DNA from: Myxococcales bacterium | GTDB taxonomy: Bacteria; Myxococcota; Myxococcia; Myxococcales; Myxococcaceae | Length of the DNA: 6,308 nucleotides | Direction of reading: 5' to 3' | Assembly: GCA_009885595.1 (NCBI GenBank) | Contig: VFKJ01000010.1 | Span: 1 to 6,308 of the forward strand | Part shown: positions 4,641 through 6,308 of the stretch, in pieces | Layout of the letters: every line of letters begins with the position of its first letter | Position numbering within the stretch: the first letter of the stretch is position 1 | Translations under genes and position numbers: made by a program | The notes under the pieces: generated by a model | Seen by the model: the letters and a program-made list of their open reading frames with translations, nothing else | Databases searched by the model: none | What the model was told of the DNA's origin: nothing

Positions 4641-6139
4641 GTCATGTCCCCTTCCGCGCGCGTGGAGAAGACGTCGAGGCGAGCTTCGACTTCGTGGTGG
4701 TCGGCTCAGGCGCAGGGGGCGCGGCGGCAGCGGTGACCCTGGCGCGCGCCGGCAAGACCGTCGCGGTGGTCGAGGCCGGCGCCTGGCGTGAGCCAGAGGA
4801 CTATCCCCACTCCACCTACGGCGCGATGCGCGACCTGATGGACGACTGGGGCACCCAGGCCACCGTGGGCCAGGCGCTGTGGCCGGTGGTGCAGGCCCGC
4901 ACGGTGGGCGGCACCACGGTGATCAACTCCGCCATCTGCGTGCGCACGCCGGTGGACATCTTCCGCCAATGGGAAGCGGAGCACGGCATCAGCGGGCTGG
5001 AGACGAAGATGTTCGCGTCCATGGACCGGCTCGAGAAGGACCTCGCGGTGGGGCCCGTGCCCACCGCTTCCTGGGGCAAGTCGAACCTGATGGCGAAGAA
5101 GGCCGAGCACGCCCTGGGCTGGGCCAACCCACACCCCATGCTCCGCTACGCCAACGAGTGCGGCGGCACCAGCCAGTGCCTGCAGGGTTGCCGCAGCAAG
5201 AAGAAGCAGAGCATGGCCGTCACCTACGTGCCCGAGGTGAAGCAGCGCGGCGGCACCATCTTCTCCTCGGCGCCGGTGGATCGAATCGTCTTCGAGGGCA
5301 CCCGGGCGGTCGGCGTCAGCGGCCGCTTCGTACACCCCCAGACCACGCAAAAAGGGGGCGCCTTCACCCTGCGCGCGCGGCACGCGGTGGTGGTGGCCGC
5401 CTCCGTCACCCACTCGCCCGTGCTGCTGATGCGCTCGGGGCTCAAGCTCCAGGCCCTGGGGAAGTTCTTCCGAGCCCACCCCGGCTTCGGCGTCTTCGGT
5501 TGCCACGACGAGCCGGTCGACATGAACGTGGGCACCACCCAGGGGTGGGCTTCGATGGCGTTCCGGGAGAGCCACGGCTTCAAGCTCGAGACCCTCGGCA
5601 TCCCTCTCGAGCTGGTGGCCAGCCGGCTCGCCGGGGGCGGCACCCTGCTGATGGAGCGCCTCGCCCAGTATCGCAACATCGCCCTGTGGACGCTGACCAC
5701 CCGCGCAGAGTCGATCGGCTCGGTGCACAGGTCGCCCTTCAGCCCCAGGCCCGTCATCCGCTACGGCCTGGACAAGGCGGACATGGCGCGGGCCCGCCAC
5801 GGGCTGGTGATGCTCGCCAAGCAACACTTCGCCGCGGGGGCGCGCAGCATCCTCCCGGGCATCATCGGCCTGCCAGAAGAGCTCGGGCCGGATCAGGTGA
5901 AGCTGCTCGAAGAGGCCCCGCTCGATCCCCGCCGCTACATCGCGGTCTTGACCCACCTCTTCGGCGGCTGCGTGATGGGCCAGACCGAGAAGACCAGCGT
6001 CACCGATGGGCTGGGCCGGGTGCACGGCACCCAGGGCCTGGTGGTCGCGGACGCCTCGGTCATCCCCACCAACCTCGGGGTCAACCCCCAGCACACCATC
6101 ATGGCCCTGGCGCAGGTGTTCGCCGAAGCGCTGGTCTGA
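4637..6139 (+). CDS. GMC-family FAD-dependent oxidoreductase
   Basis: A 500-residue flavoenzyme of the glucose-methanol-choline family, which oxidises alcohol groups on sugars, sterols or aliphatic alcohols. Seen in order: the FAD-binding Rossmann motif GSGAGG at 23-28 with ribose-binding Glu46 (VVEAG), the second family motif GGTTVINSAICVRTP at 91-105, a cysteine cluster C175-x5-C181-x3-C185 followed by a KKKQS segment, the substrate region at ~290-380, and the C-terminal domain. That domain carries THLFGGCVMG at 439-448 and ADASVIPTNLGVNPQHTIMA at 471-490. His440 and Asn483 align by motif with the catalytic His/Asn pair of cholesterol oxidase (H-P-L-G-G and G-V-N-P). There is no signal peptide or Tat motif, so the enzyme is cytoplasmic or held at the inner membrane, perhaps by the coupled upstream protein. 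The usual AAG-x-x-x-[ST]-P motif is altered to AASVTHSP at 254-261. Substrate not identifiable; a sterol or long-chain alcohol is plausible. Confidence 0.93.
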   Translation: MSHVPFRARGEDVEASFDFVVVGSGAGGAAAAVTLARAGKTVAVVEAGAWREPEDYPHSTYGAMRDLMDDWGTQATVGQALWPVVQARTVGGTTVINSAICVRTPVDIFRQWEAEHGISGLETKMFASMDRLEKDLAVGPVPTASWGKSNLMAKKAEHALGWANPHPMLRYANECGGTSQCLQGCRSKKKQSMAVTYVPEVKQRGGTIFSSAPVDRIVFEGTRAVGVSGRFVHPQTTQKGGAFTLRARHAVVVAASVTHSPVLLMRSGLKLQALGKFFRAHPGFGVFGCHDEPVDMNVGTTQGWASMAFRESHGFKLETLGIPLELVASRLAGGGTLLMERLAQYRNIALWTLTTRAESIGSVHRSPFSPRPVIRYGLDKADMARARHGLVMLAKQHFAAGARSILPGIIGLPEELGPDQVKLLEEAPLDPRRYIAVLTHLFGGCVMGQTEKTSVTDGLGRVHGTQGLVVADASVIPTNLGVNPQHTIMALAQVFAEALV

Positions 6140-6172
6140 AACGAGAGGAGATGACGTACAGTCGCCCGTTCG

Positions 6173-6308
6173 ATGCGGTGCGGTCTCGATTTCGGAACAA
6201 GCAACAGCGCCGTCGCGCTCTCCACCGGCGAAGTGCTGAAGATCGATCACTCCTCCAAGCTTTCCCGCTCGGTGCTCTTCTTCCCCGAAGACTCGCAGGA
6301 GGTGCTCA
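6173..6308 (+). CDS. Hsp70/YegD-like ATPase, N-terminal part (runs off the window)
   Basis: The first 45 codons are visible. MRCGLDFGTSNSAVAL is the phosphate-1 loop of the actin/Hsp70 ATPase fold (D-x-G-T-[ST]-N-S), and the following STGEVLKIDH and SRSVLFFPED correspond to the second strand and the P-S-x-[VL]-x-F region of DnaK relatives. The short N-terminus and the G-L-D-F-G-T-S-N start resemble YegD-type Hsp70-like proteins more than DnaK itself (I-G-I-D-L-G-T-T-N). ATG 6173 is the only in-frame start after a TGA at 6152-6154. The nearest Shine-Dalgarno, GAGAGGAG at 6143-6150, is 22 bases away, which is unusually far. The gene follows the GMC gene by 33 bases on the same strand, so it may share its transcript. 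Confidence 0.8.
   Translation, partial: MRCGLDFGTSNSAVALSTGEVLKIDHSSKLSRSVLFFPEDSQEVL

Noticed and set aside
4706..6250. A 514-codon minus-strand open frame opposite the GMC gene
   Set aside because: Antisense shadow of a strongly recognised GMC oxidoreductase; composition is low-complexity and no motif is visible.

Overview
The window is very GC-rich (GC strongly favoured at third codon positions) and gene-dense. The mix of genes suggests a myxobacterium or a close deltaproteobacterial relative: a long ~640-residue acyl-CoA dehydrogenase, an exported TolB-like protein with Pro/Asp-Ala-Gly linkers, and an Hsp70-like ATPase. The lineage is inferred from style and gene types; there is no rRNA or marker gene to confirm it.

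Layout. Positions 1-200 hold no intact gene: a possible 3' end of an upstream gene, a GC-rich palindromic repeat (copy 1) and a short coding-like remnant. Positions 2780 to 201 (minus strand) carry a two-gene operon: a TetR-family regulator followed 3 bases later by the acyl-CoA dehydrogenase, with the dehydrogenase ribosome binding site overlapping the regulator's stop codon. A small inverted repeat just upstream of the regulator is a good candidate operator for autoregulation. Positions 2781-3116 are intergenic and hold that operator, a second copy of the palindromic repeat, and the 5' part of a minus-strand lipoprotein gene that loses its coding character where the repeat begins.

The plus strand then carries an exported protein with a TolB/CsgG-like N-terminal domain and three copies of a ~25-residue motif (3117-4133). 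After a hairpin comes a second operon: a 130-residue hydrophobic protein whose stop codon overlaps the GTG start of a GMC-family FAD-dependent oxidoreductase (4248-6139). The first 45 codons of an Hsp70/YegD-like protein follow at 6173 and run off the window.

How it fits together. The TetR/dehydrogenase pair looks like a self-regulated step of acyl-CoA (fatty acid or related) oxidation. The small membrane protein and the GMC oxidoreductase look like a translationally coupled pair that oxidises an alcohol or sterol-like substrate, possibly at the membrane. No defence system, CRISPR array, tRNA, rRNA or intact insertion sequence was seen. The least ordinary items are the triplicated motif in the exported protein, the small protein coupled to the GMC enzyme, and the two palindromic repeats that each lie beside what looks like a decayed gene.
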